Shown here one piece after another: positions 45,594-54,429 of a DNA stretch of 64,000 bases (position 1 is its first letter; every line of letters starts with the position of its first letter). The position numbers were made by a program, and so were the translations under genes. This DNA is from CFX5 sp023384495 (GTDB lineage Bacteria > Chloroflexota > Anaerolineae > Caldilineales > Caldilineaceae). The DNA lies in NCBI GenBank assembly GCA_048499455.1, contig JASNZV010000029.1:6971-70970 (forward strand), given 5' to 3'. The notes beneath the pieces are model-generated. The model searched no databases and had not been told where the DNA came from. It saw only the letters and a program-made list of their open reading frames with translations.

Positions 45594-46913
45594 CTACGGG
45601 CCTGGGTCGCCCGTGTAGCGGATGCGATAGAGGGTTCCGTGGCGGATGGAGAGCAGGTAGAGATGGCCATCGGGGCCGAGCGTTATCTGCACCAGGCCAG
45701 AAAAACCGCGGGCAAATTCCTGCGCGGCCGGTGGGCCGGTCAGGGGCAACATCCAGACGGCGCCGGCGTTGTAATCACCAAAGAAATACCGGTTGCGAAA
45801 GTCTGCGGGGTAAGCCGAGCCGGTATACACATCACCGCCCACAATGGCCACCCGGCCCTCGGTGTGCGGATAGGCATGCACGGGGAAGATCGCCCGATTG
45901 GGCGTGCGGCGGAGTCGATCGCAAGGGGGGGCTTGCGCGCCCGGGTCAGGTCCTTCAAAACAGGGCCACCCAAAATTGGCGCCAGCGCGGCCCCGATTCA
46001 CCTCTTCCCACTGAGCCTGGCCCACATCGCCAATGATCAATTCGCCCGCCGTCGGGTGGAACGCAAAGCGGAACGGGTTACGCAAGCCCAGCGTGTAGAC
46101 CTTGGCCCGGTTGCTGCTGGGCTGCCCATTGAAGAAGGGGTTATTGGGATAGCCATTGCCGGTGAGCGGGTTGATGCGCAAAATCTTGCCCGAAAGGCTG
46201 TCCAAATCCTGGGCGCGCAGGCTGGCCGCGCCATGTTCCGCGCCATCGCCGACGCTCACATAAAGCGCCCCGTCGCGGCCAAACCGCAGCATGTTGGCCT
46301 GATGCGCCGTCCCTTCAACCGGGATGCAATCCTGCGCCGCGCGGCCATCTTCCTCCTGACACGAGAGCGGCTCGCGGTCCGACTGGTCAGGGTTTCCAAT
46401 CTGCTCGAAGCCGCCGTTGGCGCCCAAGATCGTCACCAGGGTGTCGGGCAAGGCGCGGTTCAGGTTGTCCGGATCGACCGCGATGCGCACCACGCGCGAC
46501 GTGCGTGCGCCCCCCGGTTTGTGCGCCCTGGCTTCCGGGGGTTCATAGACATAGGCAAAGTAGAGATAGGGCGTCTGTGGAAAGGCGGGATGCACAGCAA
46601 CCCCGACCAGGCCACGATTGTACATTTGGTTGACCTGGCTGCTCAGGTCGAGCACATTTTCACGCTGCAACTGCCCGTGGTGGATCACGCGCACCACCCC
46701 AGCCTTGAGCGTCACATAAATGCGGCCATCGGGCGCAAAGGCAACGGCGGTCGGCGCGTCAAGACGGCTGGCGACGGTCTCGACCACAAAGCCAGAGGGC
46801 AATTGAATCTCTTGGGCCTGCGCCTGAGCACGCACTGGCGCCGACTGTCCTGTCACAAGCCAGAGGGTCAACGCTGCGCCCAGCGCGCGCGCCCAACGAA
46901 TCGGTCGTCTCAT
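45594..46913 (-). CDS. Sorbosone dehydrogenase-like (GSDH, PQQ-type) exported protein
   Basis: A 439-aa propeller protein. Signal peptide to about residue 30 (ALGAALTLWLVTGQSAPVRAQA). LPSGFVVETVASRLDAPTAVAFAPDGRIYVT, GLVGVAVHPAFPQTPYLYFAYV, RNPFRFAFHPTAGELIIGDVGQAQWEEVNRGRAGANFGWPCFEGPDPG are the GSDH signature including GDVGQxxWEEVN. Such enzymes oxidise aldose or sorbosone sugars using PQQ in the periplasm. ATG 46913 begins the signal peptide; an alternative start is 46925. PQQ biosynthesis genes are not in the window, so cofactor use is inferred. Confidence 0.88.
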   Translation of the reverse strand: MRRPIRWARALGAALTLWLVTGQSAPVRAQAQAQEIQLPSGFVVETVASRLDAPTAVAFAPDGRIYVTLKAGVVRVIHHGQLQRENVLDLSSQVNQMYNRGLVGVAVHPAFPQTPYLYFAYVYEPPEARAHKPGGARTSRVVRIAVDPDNLNRALPDTLVTILGANGGFEQIGNPDQSDREPLSCQEEDGRAAQDCIPVEGTAHQANMLRFGRDGALYVSVGDGAEHGAASLRAQDLDSLSGKILRINPLTGNGYPNNPFFNGQPSSNRAKVYTLGLRNPFRFAFHPTAGELIIGDVGQAQWEEVNRGRAGANFGWPCFEGPDPGAQAPPCDRLRRTPNRAIFPVHAYPHTEGRVAIVGGDVYTGSAYPADFRNRYFFGDYNAGAVWMLPLTGPPAAQEFARGFSGLVQITLGPDGHLYLLSIRHGTLYRIRYTGDPGP

Positions 46914-46964
46914 GCATCTTCCCATGCTTTATGTTGGGCTCGCAACCGTCTTTCGGATGGGCGC

Positions 46965-48254
46965 CTACCGTACATTGTCCAGCTCAGCCTGGAACGCAGC
47001 CATAAACAGGCCCAAGTCTAGGCCGTCTACCGCCCGGTGATCACCGCTCAACGTCACATGGACCGTGTGGCGTATGTGCAGCCCCCCGTCGATGACGACA
47101 GGTCGTTGTTTGACCGCGCCCACGGCCAGGATCGCCACCTGCGGGGGATTGATGATGGCGACAAACTGGTCGACCTGGCGGATGACGCCCAAATTGCTGA
47201 TCGTAAAGGTGCCGCCTTGAAGATCATCGGGCTGGAGCTTGTTGGCGCGCGCACGCTCGATGAGCTTGCGACTCTCCTGGGCCAGCCCCGCCAGCGAGAA
47301 ACGTTCTGCACCATGCAGCACGGGCGTAATCAGCCCCTCATCGCGCGCCACCGCAATTGCCAGGTTGATTGCGTCAAACCGATAGAGCGTATCATGTTGG
47401 AAGGTGGCGTTGAGCGCAGGCGCGCGGCGCAAGGCTTGCACAGCCACATATTGGATCAGGTCGTTGATCCCCGGTTGGGGCGCGGGCATGGCCTTAAGCC
47501 GCCCGAGCGCGGCTTCCAGGTCGAACTCACCAGTGACGTAAAAATGCGGCGCCTCGCGTTTGCTCTCGCCCAGGCGCTTGCCGATCACCTGGCGGATGCG
47601 GCTCAGCGGAATGGCCTGGCCACCCGCAGGCGCCGCCTCAGCCTCGACGGCGGGCGCAGCTTCTGCCGGCTGCATCTGCGCCCGCAGATCGGTCATGGTG
47701 ACCTCGCCCTTGCGCCCGGTGGGGGTGATATTGGCCAGCTTGACGCCCGCGCTCCGCGCCGCCTGGCGCACCTTTGGCAGTGCGCGCACGCCTGTGCCCC
47801 CCGTGGGCGCGCCCGATGCGGACTGGGCAATCGCCGCCTCCACATCCTCTTTGGTGACTCGCCCACGCGGGCCGGAGCCGGCCACCGTCGCCAGATCGAT
47901 GCCATGGTCGGCGGCCAGTTTGCGGGCAATCGGCGAGCTTTCCACCGGGGCTGGCCGCTCTATCGCCAGCGCGGAGGCGGCCACCGCCGCCGCCCGGTTC
48001 GCCTGGGTTGGTTCCCCTGCCGGGCCGACACGCGCCAACACCGCGCCCACCGGCACTTCCACCCCGGCGGCCACCAGTTGTTCGAGCACAACGCCACCGG
48101 CAATGCTCTCTAGTTCCACATTTGCCTTGTCCGACTCGACAACGGCGATCACCTCCCCCTTTTGGATAGGGTCGCCGGGTTGTTTGAGCCACTCGATCAA
48201 ACGCGCTTGCTGCACATCAAAGCCCAAGTTGGGCATGACAATCTCAGTGGACAT
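46965..48254 (-). CDS. 2-oxoacid dehydrogenase complex E2, dihydrolipoamide acyltransferase
   Basis: A 429-aa protein. Lipoyl domain (about 2-78) with the lipoylated Lys in VVESDKANVELES; a peripheral subunit-binding domain SPIARKLAADHGIDLATVAGSGPRGRVTKEDVEAAI; a second partial one, RQAARSAGVKLANITPTGRKGEVTMTDL; and the catalytic domain ending HVTLSGDHRAVDGLDLGLFMAAF, where the HRxxDG motif is kept. No E1 or E3 gene is next to it, so it may serve an E1/E3 pair elsewhere. It begins 15 nt after the NUDIX stop. Confidence 0.92.
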   Translation of the reverse strand: MSTEIVMPNLGFDVQQARLIEWLKQPGDPIQKGEVIAVVESDKANVELESIAGGVVLEQLVAAGVEVPVGAVLARVGPAGEPTQANRAAAVAASALAIERPAPVESSPIARKLAADHGIDLATVAGSGPRGRVTKEDVEAAIAQSASGAPTGGTGVRALPKVRQAARSAGVKLANITPTGRKGEVTMTDLRAQMQPAEAAPAVEAEAAPAGGQAIPLSRIRQVIGKRLGESKREAPHFYVTGEFDLEAALGRLKAMPAPQPGINDLIQYVAVQALRRAPALNATFQHDTLYRFDAINLAIAVARDEGLITPVLHGAERFSLAGLAQESRKLIERARANKLQPDDLQGGTFTISNLGVIRQVDQFVAIINPPQVAILAVGAVKQRPVVIDGGLHIRHTVHVTLSGDHRAVDGLDLGLFMAAFQAELDNVR

Positions 48255-48269
48255 AATCACAATCTCAGT

Positions 48270-48917
48270 TCAATCCGCTTGTGTCGAGAGTTGGTCAAAA
48301 TAAGCGCCACGCTCGCCCCGCCAGACCTGAAAGACAATGGGGATGCGTGTAGCGTGGCCGGGGTCGAGTTTGGTGGGCAGTTCGCTTTCGAGAAACCAGC
48401 CTTGTTGTCGGGTTTCGTGTTGATGGCTGGGGACACTTGCCGGCGCGCCGGTTGGTCGGCAGAGAAAGACAAACTGATAGAGGTGGTGGCGGGTGGCCGA
48501 CCCACAGAGCCGTGAGTCAAAGACACCGGCCAACGCCACCGGCTCGGCGCAGACGCCTGTCTCTTCTAGCGCCTCGCGTACGGCGCCTGCTGCGGGCGTC
48601 TCCCCCACCTCGAACGCACCCCCGGGCATGGCCCATAGCCCGTTGTCGGCGCGCTGGATCAGCAACATGCGGCCATCGGCGTCGATGATAGCGGCGTCAC
48701 CCACCACGAGCGGCGTCGGGCGCGCAAAGACCTGGGCGCGCAACGGCTCCATCTCGTCAACGGCGCTGCCAGTGGCATAGGCGAGCATGGCGACGGCCAT
48801 GTTTTGCACCGCCTGATAATGCTCACGGTCATATATATTCTGTGCAAAGTGAAGCCCCAGGGCCGAAATATCACGCAATTTGTCGGCCCAGAGCGCCAGT
48901 TGCTGAGCGGGCGTCAT
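48270..48917 (-). CDS. NUDIX hydrolase
   Basis: A 215-aa pyrophosphohydrolase. The Nudix box is complete: GGAFEVGETPAAGAVREALEETG, with the REXXEE core. The N-terminal helical part (QQLALWADKLRDISALGLHFAQNIYDREHYQAVQNMA) is the NUDIX_N extension seen in YjhB/BC-type enzymes that act on nucleoside or sugar diphosphates and ADP-ribose. It precedes the E2 gene by 15 nt, likely in one transcript. Substrate is not predictable. Confidence 0.93.
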   Translation of the reverse strand: MTPAQQLALWADKLRDISALGLHFAQNIYDREHYQAVQNMAVAMLAYATGSAVDEMEPLRAQVFARPTPLVVGDAAIIDADGRMLLIQRADNGLWAMPGGAFEVGETPAAGAVREALEETGVCAEPVALAGVFDSRLCGSATRHHLYQFVFLCRPTGAPASVPSHQHETRQQGWFLESELPTKLDPGHATRIPIVFQVWRGERGAYFDQLSTQAD

Positions 48918-49082
48918 GGTGGTTAGCCTGCCATTCGGGCGTGGTTTTGTGCCATCTGGGTAAGTCTTATCATCACAGACGCGCAGGGGGCCTGCAAAGA
49001 CAATAGGTTGATTATACTTGGCGCATCATGAAACCGCGAATCATGCCCCCCGTCGTCTCTACCTAATGCACCGTTCATGTTG

Positions 49083-49116
49083 AGGTGACAGTCACTTTCA
49101 GAAGCGACTGTCACCT
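49083..49116. repeat. 34-nt palindrome, copy 2
   Basis: AGGTGACAGTCACTTT, two bases, then GAAGCGACTGTCACCT: the same element as 38200-38233 with two or three base changes in the right arm. It lies in the divergent gap between the NUDIX gene and the LuxR gene. Confidence 0.8.
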
Positions 49117-49254
49117 TGCAAAAGCTCAATACCATGATGCACCAGCCTGCTCGCGCGCCATTTGCGCGGCCATCGGACGGAAATCGGACGCGCCTGCGCT
49201 ATACTGCCATCAGATCACAGCGCTCCACGCGGCCATGCTCCGGGAGTCCTTACG

Positions 49255-52005
49255 ATGTTATTGACGACCAAATTTTTTACCCCTCGTCGCCAGCCACAAT
49301 TTGTCCCGCGCCCTCGGCTCATGCGCCAACTGGATGCCGGGCTGACAGGCGCGCTGATCCTCGTCTCTGCCCCACCGGGCTTTGGCAAGACCTCACTCGT
49401 GGCCGACTGGCTTCATAACCGCGCTGTTCGTGAGGGGTCCAGTGAGATGTGCAGCCAGGCGTGGCTATCGCTCGATGAACAGGACAACGACCCGGCGCGC
49501 TTCCTACACTATGCCGTAGCTGCGCTGCAACGGGTGGATTGCCACATCGGCGAACGCATTGTCAGCCTGCTGCAATCGACCCAGCCCCCCAAGGTGGAAG
49601 AGTTGACCACCCTATTGGTCAACGACCTTGCACGGCTCGAACGGCCCTTTCTGCTCACGCTGGATGATTATCATGTAATCCACAACCTAGCCATTCACCA
49701 GGCCATCTCATTCCTCATCGAAAACATGCCCACAGGGGGGCGTCTGGTGATTATCACCCGATCCGATCCACCGTTGCCGCTGGCGCGCTGGCGCGCCCGG
49801 CGCGAGTTGAGCGAGGTGCGCGAACAAGATCTGCGCTTCTCGCCTGCTGAAACGGTTCGCTATTTCGCTCAGAATGCCCCCGTCGGGTTGGCGAACACCA
49901 TGAGCGAGCATGACTTGCACGCGCTGGCCGCCCGCACCGAGGGTTGGGTTGCCGGGCTTCAGCTCGCGGCCATCTCGCTCGCCGAACACCCAAATCCCGG
50001 CGAGTTTGTGCGCGCCTTCACCGGCGCCCACGCCATGATTGTCGACTATCTCACCGAGGAAGTCATCCAGCAGCAGCCGGCGGAAATCCAAGCGTTCTTG
50101 TTGCAGACATCGGTGCTCGACCGCTTGAGCGCACCACTCTGCGCCGCGGTGATGGGATTAGGCGCCGGTGACGTACACGCCAGTCAGCAGACCCTTGAGC
50201 GCATTGAACGCGCCAATCTTTTCTTGATTGCGCTGGACAATGAACGTCGCTGGTATCGCTATCACCATCTGTTTGCCGAAATGTTGCGCCGGGCATACCG
50301 ACGCGCCGACCCCGCCACCATGGCGCAGCGGCACGAGCGGGCCAGCATCTGGTATGAAGCGCAGAGCCTGCGCGATGAGGCCATCCACCATGCGCTGGCT
50401 GGCGAAGCCTACGAACGGGCCGGGCGGCTTATCGAAGCCGACGCGGAACGGCTCTTGCTGCGAGGCGAAGCGGTGACCCTGGTCGGTTGGCTCGACCAAC
50501 TGCCCCCCGCGCAGGTGCTGCGCAGGCCCAGGCTCTGCATTGCCCGCGCCCAGATGCATATGCTGTTTCATCAACTGGACGCGGCGGAGGCGGCTATCGC
50601 TTCCGCGGTAGACCGATTGGCGACTGACGCGGCTGTCGAAGGCAACTCGCTCGTGGGCGAGATTCTGGTGCTTCGCGCCAACATTGCGCTCAACCGAAGC
50701 CGGCTGGATGAGGCAATCCATCTAGGCGAAGAGGCGTTGGCGCAGTTGCCCGCCGACCGGCTACACCGGCGCGCCGAATCGTTGCTCTACATCGCCATCG
50801 CTTATGTGTGGCAAGCCCGCTATACCCATGCGCAGCGTTACTATGCCGAGGCCGTCAAGGTGGCCATCTTAGCAGGCAGCCCCTTGTACGCCATCCAGGC
50901 GATGGTCTATCTGGCGCAGTTGTATCGCTTCCAAGCCAAGATCGACCTGGCGCACCGGCAATTGCAGGATGCCGCAGACTATGCAGCGTCGCAACGCATT
51001 GATGGGTTGCCGCTCATGGCAGCCTATCATGTGAATTTGGCCGACCTGTTCTACGAGCAAAACGAATTGGCCCAGGCGACAGAGGCGGTTATGCGGGGCG
51101 TAGCGTGCGCGCGCCAGGCGCAGAATGTACGCACGTTGGTGGGCGCGCACGCCAAGCTGCTGCGCATCCAACATGCACAGGGGGACAGGGAAGCGGTTGC
51201 GGCTACGTGCGCGTTCTTGCGCGAGCAGCTTGCGCAGCATGACTTCCCAGCGCAGATTGTCTATGACACCTGGCTCGAGCTTGCCCGCGTGGCAGTGCGT
51301 AGCGGCGATCTGGAGACCGCTCGTCGTTGGATCGAACTGTGCGGGCTGAGTGCAGACGCGCCTCAATGCGCCACGCGTGAAAGCGAATATACCAATCTAG
51401 CGCGCTTGCTCGCTGCGCAGGGCAACCCCGACGCAGCCCTACGCCTGCTGGCGCAAGTCGCCGAAAGCGCACAGACGCTGGGCAAGCAGACAGCACAGGT
51501 TGAAGCGCTGGCCGTCACCAGCATTGTCATGCGCCAGACGGGAGAGCGGGTCGCTGCGCTGAGCGTCATGGAGCGGGTGTTTCGGATGGCCGTCCCAACC
51601 GGGCTTGTGCGCACCCTCATCGACGAGGACGAACCCATGCAACACTTGCTTGCCGAGTTGCGATTGCGCCTGGCCGCGCCGAATCTTGTGTCCTATGTGG
51701 AACGGCTGCTGGGCGTGTTCGAGCCCCAAGAACCGCCCACACCGCCAAGCAGCGAACAATCGACGCTGCACACCGCCATTCGCAGACTGGTGGCGCCGCT
51801 GAGCAAACGCGAGATGGAGGTGCTTCAGCTTGTGGCGACGGGTTGCTCGGACCGCGAAATTGCCGACCAGCTTGTGGTGGTGGTTGGCACCGTGAAGCGG
51901 CATCTCAACAACATCTATGGCAAGTTGCTGGTGCACAGCCGAACCCAGGCGCTGGCTCGCGCTCGCGAGTTGGGCCTGTTGGACGGCGCCGGCGTCGGCA
52001 TTTGA
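49255..52005 (+). CDS. LuxR-family ATP-dependent transcriptional regulator (MalT-like)
   Basis: A 916-aa signal-transducing regulator of the LAL/MalT type. N-terminal NTPase with Walker A APPGFGKTS (39-47) and Walker B-like LLTLDDYH; a helical/TPR-like middle (residues about 430-820) that likely senses a ligand; C-terminal LuxR HTH LSKREMEVLQLVATGCSDREIADQLVVVVGTVKRHLNNIYGKL. ATG 49255 has GGGAG 9 nt upstream; upstream ATG 49162 is in frame but has no signature. A TATACT box lies at 49200-49205. The downstream pair of small genes may be its targets. Ligand unknown. Confidence 0.9.
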   Translation: MLLTTKFFTPRRQPQFVPRPRLMRQLDAGLTGALILVSAPPGFGKTSLVADWLHNRAVREGSSEMCSQAWLSLDEQDNDPARFLHYAVAALQRVDCHIGERIVSLLQSTQPPKVEELTTLLVNDLARLERPFLLTLDDYHVIHNLAIHQAISFLIENMPTGGRLVIITRSDPPLPLARWRARRELSEVREQDLRFSPAETVRYFAQNAPVGLANTMSEHDLHALAARTEGWVAGLQLAAISLAEHPNPGEFVRAFTGAHAMIVDYLTEEVIQQQPAEIQAFLLQTSVLDRLSAPLCAAVMGLGAGDVHASQQTLERIERANLFLIALDNERRWYRYHHLFAEMLRRAYRRADPATMAQRHERASIWYEAQSLRDEAIHHALAGEAYERAGRLIEADAERLLLRGEAVTLVGWLDQLPPAQVLRRPRLCIARAQMHMLFHQLDAAEAAIASAVDRLATDAAVEGNSLVGEILVLRANIALNRSRLDEAIHLGEEALAQLPADRLHRRAESLLYIAIAYVWQARYTHAQRYYAEAVKVAILAGSPLYAIQAMVYLAQLYRFQAKIDLAHRQLQDAADYAASQRIDGLPLMAAYHVNLADLFYEQNELAQATEAVMRGVACARQAQNVRTLVGAHAKLLRIQHAQGDREAVAATCAFLREQLAQHDFPAQIVYDTWLELARVAVRSGDLETARRWIELCGLSADAPQCATRESEYTNLARLLAAQGNPDAALRLLAQVAESAQTLGKQTAQVEALAVTSIVMRQTGERVAALSVMERVFRMAVPTGLVRTLIDEDEPMQHLLAELRLRLAAPNLVSYVERLLGVFEPQEPPTPPSSEQSTLHTAIRRLVAPLSKREMEVLQLVATGCSDREIADQLVVVVGTVKRHLNNIYGKLLVHSRTQALARARELGLLDGAGVGI

Positions 52006-52402
52006 TTCACGTTCACTGTACACGACTTCCACAAGCCTTGACCAAAGAATTGTTCGCTGACCAACGTATCTCTCGTGACAAGTATCAGGCGTTGCGTAAG
52101 TCATGTGTATTGAACCCGCCGCGCCGACTTTTCTTTGGCAGGCGCGGCCTGGCCCTCTGAGGCCGATCCCCACCTCACTTTTGCACCCCATGCGCGGACC
52201 GTGCGCCAACTGACGGATCAACCACGAATGTGTCTTTCGATGGGTCACAGCTGCGCCGGTTGATGGCTATACTGATTGAGGCAGGCGCGTTCCATCACCG
52301 CGCTTGCCCTGGTATGTATCCTGGTATGTATATCGCCACGGATAGCCACTGCATACGTTCACGGTTCACCACCATCGTTGACTCTAGTAAGGGAAAGGTC
52401 GT
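52006..52402. other. Gap downstream of the LuxR gene
   Basis: No gene is seen. A sequence with GCGTTGCGTAAGTCATG (about 52090-52106) is akin to the ends of the MITE-like element. CTGGTATGTATC is repeated directly at about 52312. Confidence 0.4.
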
Positions 52403-52612
52403 ATGTTGCCAAATCAATTGAATATCCACATCTGGGAATTGGCGCGCGAGCGTCAGGGGATGTTGCTTGCCGAAGCGGCGCGTGCGCAAATGCTGGCGGC
52501 AACTCGCCCACCGCGATGTTCGCTGCCGGGGAAGGGGGTGTTCCTGCTATGGGCGCATCGTCTGCACCGACAGCCCACTACCGGGCTGGCTGCAGCACAT
52601 CAAGCAAAGTAA
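52403..52612 (+). CDS. Small helical protein, same type as the 41271 gene
   Basis: A 69-aa frame with AAGGGAAAGG upstream. NIHIWELARERQGMLLAEAARAQMLAA matches the 41271 protein in spacing. It is followed by the 82-aa gene below with a gap of 11 nt, so the two look co-transcribed. Function unknown. Confidence 0.5.
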   Translation: MLPNQLNIHIWELARERQGMLLAEAARAQMLAATRPPRCSLPGKGVFLLWAHRLHRQPTTGLAAAHQAK

Positions 52613-52623
52613 GGGGGTGCGCC

Positions 52624-52872
52624 ATGACCTACCCCCGCGGCTATACCATTCGCATCCAAGGGCACCTAAACCGGCACTGGGCCGATTGGTTTGACGGCAT
52701 GGAGATCATCCACCAGCCTGATGGAGTGACAGCGCTTGAAGGTGTCGTTACCGATCAGGCGTCACTCTTTGGACTGTTGCTCAAGATTCGCGATCTCGGT
52801 ATCTCGCTGATCGCGGTCGAACCACACGAGCAATCGCCCGCGCCATCGGCCTGCCCCCAGCGTACAGGCTGA
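52624..52872 (+). CDS. Small conserved-looking protein of unknown function (IRIQGHL type)
   Basis: An 82-aa protein with AAGGGGG a few nt before ATG 52624. It reads TIRIQGHLNRHWADWFDGMEIIHQPDGVTALEGVVTDQASLFGLLLKIRDLGISLIAVEP, an alpha/beta ferredoxin-like or ACT-like pattern that, from memory, is frequent in Chloroflexota and other bacteria next to regulators. The in-frame upstream start at 52276 would run through the neighbouring gene and is rejected. It follows a MalT-like regulator, which may control it. Confidence 0.65.
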   Translation: MTYPRGYTIRIQGHLNRHWADWFDGMEIIHQPDGVTALEGVVTDQASLFGLLLKIRDLGISLIAVEPHEQSPAPSACPQRTG

Positions 52873-52972
52873 AATCTGCCGATTTGACTCCCAGAGCCAT
52901 GTCGCCGCGGCTTTGTATAAAAGCCACTTTGTTCATACACCAATCTGTTCTATGCTTCCCAGACGAATCTTG

Positions 52973-52978
52973 TACAAT
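52973..52978 (+). promoter_or_regulatory. Candidate -10 box before the class IV aminotransferase
   Basis: TACAAT in TTGTACAATG, 57 nt before ATG 53035. The -35 region is weak. Confidence 0.3.
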
Positions 52979-53034
52979 GACCACCGGGCTACCGTCCCGC
53001 CGAAACGGGTCGCATCCTCGGAAAGAATGGATGT

Positions 53035-53901
53035 ATGAGCAATTTACAGTTGTACGCTGTCACTGCGTCTGGCCCTTGCCCACTTCCAATCACAGAGGCT
53101 GCAAGCGATTTCCTCGACCTCTATCAGGGCATGAAGCCTGGGGTCTACACCGTATTGCGCACTTATTCGCATAACAAATTTCTCCACCTGGATGACCACC
53201 TGACGCGCACCAAGCGGTCGATGCAGTTGTTGGGCTGGCGTTACCGGCTGGACGAACCAGGCCTGCGACAGGCGATCCATACGATCTGCACCGCAGCTCC
53301 CTTCGACGAAATGCGAGTCCGCATCGATGTACTGGCCGCCCCAGTGGCTGCATGTGGAGAATCCACCCGTGTTCTGGTGGGGCTAATGGCCTTTACACCA
53401 CTCCCTGCGCCGCTTTACAACAAGGGTGTATCTGTCGGTTTTGCCGGCGCCCTGGCGCGCGATAACCCGCAGGTAAAGGCGGCCGATTTTGCCATCCGCC
53501 GCCGCAAGCAGCCCGCCCAGCCAACCTATCACGAACTGCTAATGGTCAACACCCACGGCGAAATTTTGGAGGGGATCAGTTCTAACTTCTATGGCGTTCG
53601 GTTGGGGCGGCTCTATACGGCCGGCCAGGGGGTGCTCGAAGGGGTGACCCGCCGCGTGATCCTCGACCTGGCCACGGCCGCCGCCATCCCCACTTGCCTG
53701 ACGCCCGTGCGCGCCGACGAGGTCGGCCAGCTTGACGAAGCCGCCATCAGTAGTTCATCGCGAGGGTTGCTCCCTGTGGTGCGGATCGGCGAGCAGAGGA
53801 TTGGGACGGGAGACCCGGGCCCGATTTGCCGCCGGCTTATGGCTGCCTATGACGCCTATGTCGCGTCCGCCATCCGCACCGCGGTTGACACTTCTCCCTA
53901 G
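53035..53901 (+). CDS. Class IV PLP-dependent aminotransferase (BCAT/ADC lyase fold)
   Basis: A 288-aa protein of the fold-type IV PLP family. HLDDHLTRTKRSMQLLGW is the family helix; VKAADFAIRRRK holds the likely PLP Lys; and EILEGISSNFYGVRLGRLYTAG and GVLEGVTRRVILDLA carry the conserved Glu and Thr/Arg of the phosphate cup. Members make branched-chain amino acids, D-amino acids or split 4-amino-4-deoxychorismate. The Gly-rich substrate loops do not say which. Confidence 0.87.
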   Translation: MSNLQLYAVTASGPCPLPITEAASDFLDLYQGMKPGVYTVLRTYSHNKFLHLDDHLTRTKRSMQLLGWRYRLDEPGLRQAIHTICTAAPFDEMRVRIDVLAAPVAACGESTRVLVGLMAFTPLPAPLYNKGVSVGFAGALARDNPQVKAADFAIRRRKQPAQPTYHELLMVNTHGEILEGISSNFYGVRLGRLYTAGQGVLEGVTRRVILDLATAAAIPTCLTPVRADEVGQLDEAAISSSSRGLLPVVRIGEQRIGTGDPGPICRRLMAAYDAYVASAIRTAVDTSP

Positions 53902-54014
53902 CGGCGGCGCCACATTACGCTGCGGCCAATCACACGGATAGGTATCATTAGTAGGTATCATTAGATTGGATCCACAGCCGTGATTCGGATGGCTTGTTGA
54001 AGCCGGCGCCGCCC

Positions 54015-54356
54015 TCACCCCCGGCGCATCAATAGCTCGGTAATGGCGCCGCCCAGGGTGCAGAAAGCGCCTGCCAGGATGGCAAGCTGCCAGTTGCCGG
54101 GAAAGACCGCAAAGCCCAGAATGGGAACGCTCATCAGGCCGCCCAGAAAGGCATGCATACCACCGCGCTGCATCGTATAACGCGCAGTGAGCGCCCCAGC
54201 CAGCAAAGGCGCCGCAATCCCTGTCAATCCCCAGAGTAGACCAGCACCTAGCCAGGGTGCGCCCAATGTATCCACCGCCGTTGGCAAAAACAGATTGGTG
54301 GCCAGGGCAAAAAGTACGCCTGTCCATTGGAGGGGTGGTCTATCGGATTGCGACAT
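54015..54356 (-). CDS. Small polytopic membrane protein of unknown function
   Basis: A 113-aa protein with four hydrophobic segments (GVLFALATNLFLPTAV; GAGLLWGLTGIAAPLLAGAL; GLMSVPILGFAVFP; LAILAGAFCTLGGAI). AGAGAG-like bases precede ATG 54356. The pattern resembles DUF-type four-helix membrane proteins of Chloroflexota, but no family is claimed. Its start is about 70 nt past the end of the selenoprotein-like gene, on the same strand. Confidence 0.65.
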   Translation of the reverse strand: MSQSDRPPLQWTGVLFALATNLFLPTAVDTLGAPWLGAGLLWGLTGIAAPLLAGALTARYTMQRGGMHAFLGGLMSVPILGFAVFPGNWQLAILAGAFCTLGGAITELLMRRG

Positions 54357-54429
54357 GGTTTTCTCTCTACAGTTGCACAATGAGCCAGGCGACCTGCCGC
54401 CCACATGGTAGAATGTTCGGCCGTCGTTG

